Shown: in pieces, positions 21,605 through 21,606 of the stretch | How the letters are laid out: every line of letters begins with the position of its first letter | How positions within the stretch are numbered: the first letter of the stretch is position 1 | Assembly (NCBI GenBank): GCA_050735975.1 | Contig: JBOHVS010000070.1 | Location: 1-21,606, forward strand | DNA length: 21,606 nucleotides | Reading direction: 5' to 3' | Source: DATMBL01 sp050735975 | GTDB lineage: Bacteria; Desulfobacterota; Binatia; UBA9968 | Notes under the pieces: generated by a model | Database searches by the model: none | What the model saw: the letters and a program-made list of their open reading frames with translations, nothing else | Told to the model about the DNA's origin: nothing | Made by a program: the position numbers and the translations under genes

Positions 21605-21606
21605 GA

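Overview
The window is chromosomal DNA from a Gram-negative bacterium. It carries a type IV pilus (T4P) secretin complex, AMIN-domain PilQ, shikimate-pathway genes and translation housekeeping genes, with moderately high GC. The gene orders HTH-pilMNOPQ-aroCKBQ and priA-def-fmt-rsmB-rpe, together with intergenic gaps full of palindromic repeats, suggest a deltaproteobacterial or NC10/Binatota-like lineage. That placement is an inference and cannot be settled from the sequence. No phage, transposase, CRISPR array or rRNA is visible.

Layout. (1) 1-892, minus strand: a secreted von Willebrand A (VWA) protein cut by the window edge. (2) 1027-1572, plus: a small secreted protein with a 'LKNG...GG' N-terminal module. 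(3) 1569-4231, minus: a minor-pilin operon read fimT-pilV-pilW-pilX, preceded by an exact sigma-54 promoter. (4) 4640-5377, plus: a second copy of the 'LKNG' family. (5) 5390-14502, minus: a long gene series starting with a 67-residue HTH regulator, then pilM, pilN, pilO, pilP, pilQ, aroC, aroK, aroB, aroQ. The pil part is compact, with 4-nt overlaps. Each gap between aro genes is about 200 bp and holds a different palindromic repeat. (6) 14503-14895: a divergent regulatory region. (7) 14896-20959, plus: priA, def, fmt, rsmB, rpe. (8) 20953-21166: an 89-bp tandem repeat, then tRNA-Pro(CGG), then a 53-residue CPSCG mini-protein on the minus strand.

How the parts fit. PilM-N-O-P form the cytoplasm-to-outer-membrane alignment complex that docks on the PilQ secretin. 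FimT/PilV/PilW/PilX are minor pilins that prime the fibre, and the VWA protein could be a PilY1-like tip factor or an unrelated adhesin. Major pilin, motor ATPases, PilC and PilD are not in the window. AroB, AroQ, AroK and AroC supply four of the seven steps to chorismate. PriA, Def, Fmt and RsmB serve replication restart, N-formyl-Met handling and 16S rRNA methylation; Rpe serves the pentose phosphate pathway.

The least expected signals are an 11-bp word (GTTGTGACAAA) shared by the control regions of the two pilus operons, the two paralogous secreted proteins that bracket the minor-pilin operon, and a lipobox on PilQ where PilP has no cysteine.
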